Shown here one piece after another: positions 5,290-7,219 of a stretch of DNA of 7,219 bases. The stretch's first letter is position 1. The number at the start of each line of letters is the position of its first letter. The notes beneath the pieces were generated by a model, which saw only the letters and a list, made by a program, of their open reading frames with translations, was not told the origin of the DNA and did no database searches. Position numbers and translations under genes: made by a program. The stretch comes from Syntrophobacterales bacterium (GTDB taxonomy: Bacteria; Desulfobacterota; Syntrophia; Syntrophales; UBA6807), in contig JAGGSD010000028.1 of NCBI GenBank assembly GCA_021159265.1, positions 1 to 7,219 of the forward strand. The letters are read 5' to 3'.

Positions 5290-6645
5290 ATGTCGATAAT
5301 AATGAGAAATAATCCACGCTACCTTGCAGTTTACATCTTGAATCGGGTAGACCGGAACGGCGCATACGCAGAACCTCTGTTAAACGCATACCTTTCCAGA
5401 AATAAACTTACTAAGGTACATGATAGAAAGCTTCTCACCCAGGTTGTTTACGGAACTCTCCGTATGAGAAATCACTTAGACTGGATTATTCAATATTTTT
5501 ATAAGGGAAAACCGGCGTCCCTGGAAACAGGATTAAGAAATATCCTGAGAACGGCTCTCTTCCAGATCATATTTACAGACAGGATACCTTCTTTTGCCGC
5601 AGTAGATGAGGCGGTACAGATAACGAAAAAACTATATCCAGGCCGTTCCGGTCTGGTCAATGGAGTCCTCAGAAATGCCATAAGGAAAATGGAAGAAATT
5701 GAATATCCCGATATGGAAAAAGATTTCTCCCTTTATGTTTCTATCGTCCATTCACACCCTTTATGGCTTGTAAAGCGATGGATGAAACGATTTGGCGCTG
5801 AAGAAACATTAAGATTGTGTAAAAGCAATAATGAAACACCCCCTCTTGCAATAAGGACAAATACATTTAGAACAAACAGGGACAAGGTTCTGCGAGAACT
5901 CCTTAATGACGGCTGTAAGGCAGAATCCTCAAGACTTTCTACCCATGGAATAATCCTTACAAGCCCTCTCACCCCTGTCAGAGAAATGCCCCAATATAAA
6001 AATGGACATATACAGGTACAGGATGAGGCGTCTCAGTTGATATCGTTTCTTGTAAACCCTGATCCCGGAGAGAAGATCCTGGATACCTGTGCCGGCATCG
6101 GCGTCAAGACAAGCCACATGGCCGAGTTAATGAAGAACAGGGGGGAAATAACAGCACTTGACATCAATAAAAATAAAAGCGAAACCATACAAAGATTGTC
6201 TAGCAGGCTGGGCATAACCATAATTAAGCCACAAGTGGCTGACGCAACGAAAGATATGGGGGAAAACTACCACGGAAAGTTCGATAGAGTTCTCGTAGAT
6301 GCACCTTGTTCCGGCATGGGCACCCTGAGAAGAAATCCCGAAATCAAATGGCGTATCCAGGAAAAGGATTTACAAAGTTTTCCCATTCTTCAGAAAAAGA
6401 TACTAAACCGTTCAGCCGGTTACCCCAAAAGGGGAGGAATGATAATTTACGCCACCTGTACCATCGAAGCCGAAGAAAATGAAGAAGTTGTAAAAGATTT
6501 TTTGGCGAATCACCCTGATTATGAGCGTATAAATCCCCCTGAAATCATAAATCCCGACTTGATAGACAACAGCGGGTTTTTCAGAACATATCCGCACCGT
6601 CACGGAACAGACGGCTTTTTCGGGGCAGTGTTTTTAAGAAGTTAA
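5290..6645 (+). CDS. rsmB: 16S rRNA (cytosine967-C5)-methyltransferase RsmB
   Basis: A 451-aa RNA methyltransferase that uses S-adenosylmethionine to make m5C at position 967 of 16S rRNA (E. coli numbering) before 30S assembly. Residues about 5-135 form the NusB-like N-terminal RNA-binding domain; VDEAVQITKK (105-114) and GLVNGVLRNAIRK (121-133) are characteristic. The catalytic domain has VQDEASQL (243-250), the SAM loop DTCAGIGVKT (265-274), DAPCSGMGTLRRNPEIKW (337-354) with Cys340, and YATCTIEAEENEEV (387-400) with Cys390, the expected nucleophile. The C-terminus HRHGTDGFFGAVF (437-449) is family-typical. The SAM loop differs from the common CAAPGGKT. The start is one base after the upstream TGA with no Shine-Dalgarno visible; the alternative ATG at 5302 has none either, so reinitiation by ribosomes ending the deacetylase gene is likely. 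Length fits (E. coli about 430 aa). Confidence 0.95.
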   Translation: MSIIMRNNPRYLAVYILNRVDRNGAYAEPLLNAYLSRNKLTKVHDRKLLTQVVYGTLRMRNHLDWIIQYFYKGKPASLETGLRNILRTALFQIIFTDRIPSFAAVDEAVQITKKLYPGRSGLVNGVLRNAIRKMEEIEYPDMEKDFSLYVSIVHSHPLWLVKRWMKRFGAEETLRLCKSNNETPPLAIRTNTFRTNRDKVLRELLNDGCKAESSRLSTHGIILTSPLTPVREMPQYKNGHIQVQDEASQLISFLVNPDPGEKILDTCAGIGVKTSHMAELMKNRGEITALDINKNKSETIQRLSSRLGITIIKPQVADATKDMGENYHGKFDRVLVDAPCSGMGTLRRNPEIKWRIQEKDLQSFPILQKKILNRSAGYPKRGGMIIYATCTIEAEENEEVVKDFLANHPDYERINPPEIINPDLIDNSGFFRTYPHRHGTDGFFGAVFLRS

Positions 6646-6653
6646 CCACAAAG

Positions 6654-6662
6654 AAAGGAGGT
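6654..6662 (+). promoter_or_regulatory. Strong Shine-Dalgarno of the YIP1-family gene
   Basis: AAAGGAGGT sits 9 bases before the ATG at 6672, within the 26-base gap after rsmB. It is much stronger than anything before rsmB, suggesting the membrane protein is translated at a higher rate than the methyltransferase on a shared transcript. Confidence 0.85.
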
Positions 6663-6671
6663 AATAAACTT

Positions 6672-7214
6672 ATGGAATCCACAAATCTGTACTTTAACCG
6701 TATTATCCGCGCGGCCAAGCTGGATGCTAACCTATATGAGGAGGTTGAGGCTGATAAAGGTGCATTGGGACAGGCAGCGGGAGTTGTCGTTCTTTCCAGT
6801 ATTGCAGCCGGGATCGGAGCTGCTACAACGGCAGGATTTAATGGAATTTTGCTGGGGACACTTATGGCTCTTATCGGATGGTGTGTCTGGGCTTACATTG
6901 CTTATCTTGTTGGCACGAAAATCCTTCCTGAACCACAGACCAGAGCCGATTATGGTGAACTGCTGAGAACTATCGGTTTTTCCAGTTCTCCCGGGCTGAT
7001 TAGAGTGTTGGGTATTATTCCGGGACTCTTGTGGGCTGTTTCCATGATTGCTTCAATCTGGATGATGGCAGCGATGGTTATTGCCATAAGACAGGCCCTT
7101 GATTATAAAAGTACGTTCCGTGCGGTTGGAGTATGCATTATAGGATGGATCATTCAACTTCTATTCATAATATTGTTGTTTGCTATTTTCGGAAGTCCCG
7201 GGCAGCCCGCCTGA
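6672..7214 (+). CDS. YIP1-family integral membrane protein
   Basis: A 180-aa inner-membrane protein. After a short cytoplasmic N-terminus (about 1-32, with the acidic stretch YEEVEADK at 22-29) come about five hydrophobic segments: roughly 33-53, 57-80, 106-122, 121-140 and 151-173. The third and fourth run close together through the loop SSPGLIRVLGIIPGL (105-119). That loop, together with WMMAAMVIAIRQALDY (130-145), is typical of bacterial YIP1-family (PF04893) proteins, whose job is not known. The start is set by the strong AAAGGAGGT upstream. It follows rsmB by 26 bases and is probably cotranscribed. The gene is complete, ending 5 bases before the window edge. No catalytic motif is visible. 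Family call moderately confident; any transport or scaffold role would be speculation. Confidence 0.8.
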   Translation: MESTNLYFNRIIRAAKLDANLYEEVEADKGALGQAAGVVVLSSIAAGIGAATTAGFNGILLGTLMALIGWCVWAYIAYLVGTKILPEPQTRADYGELLRTIGFSSSPGLIRVLGIIPGLLWAVSMIASIWMMAAMVIAIRQALDYKSTFRAVGVCIIGWIIQLLFIILLFAIFGSPGQPA

Positions 7215-7219
7215 TGGAT

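Overview
The window looks like bacterial chromosome of moderate GC content (mid-40s percent by eye). It holds six complete protein genes in two divergent groups around a 563-base intergenic region (3946-4508). No rRNA, tRNA, CRISPR array, transposase or phage gene was seen. The gene repertoire and the two intergenic repeat types would suit a Desulfobacterota-like (former deltaproteobacterial) or related Gram-negative anaerobe. Examples are the divergent polysaccharide deacetylase with a Tat-like signal, RsmB with an altered SAM loop, the YIP1 membrane protein and the COG2509 FAD enzyme. That placement is an inference without a phylogenetic marker.

Left arm, minus strand, read from 3945 down to 63: two tandem GT-B glycosyltransferases (419 and 414 aa), then a 443-aa FAD-dependent dehydrogenase of the COG2509 type. 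The first two genes are 5 bases apart, with the second gene's ribosome binding site overlapping the first gene's stop codon. The third follows after 41 bases, so the three probably form one operon. A TTGACA-17-TAAATA promoter candidate and a near-perfect Shine-Dalgarno lie upstream. The two glycosyltransferases are clearly related to each other and probably act in sequence on a small glycoside or glycan. What the flavoenzyme contributes is unknown. Downstream, at the window edge, is a short array of 7-base TGAAC-type repeats.

Centre, 3946-4508: no credible gene. It contains the minus-strand promoter and leader, a composite palindromic repeat whose arms can pair in several mutually exclusive ways (4129-4242), a strong rho-independent terminator facing right with no gene feeding into it (4278-4307), a 12-base direct repeat bracketing a TTGACA box with a third related site at about 31-32 base spacing (4337-4408), and a quasi-palindrome (4423-4440).

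Right arm, plus strand: a probably Tat-exported divergent polysaccharide deacetylase (4509-5288), the 16S rRNA m5C967 methyltransferase RsmB (5290-6645, one base after the previous stop and without a visible ribosome binding site) and a YIP1-family membrane protein (6672-7214, with a very strong ribosome binding site). The tight spacing suggests one transcript mixing an envelope function with ribosome modification. No clearly new defence or mobile system is visible. The items most worth a second look are the glycosyltransferase pair with its flavoenzyme and the layered structure of the central intergenic region.
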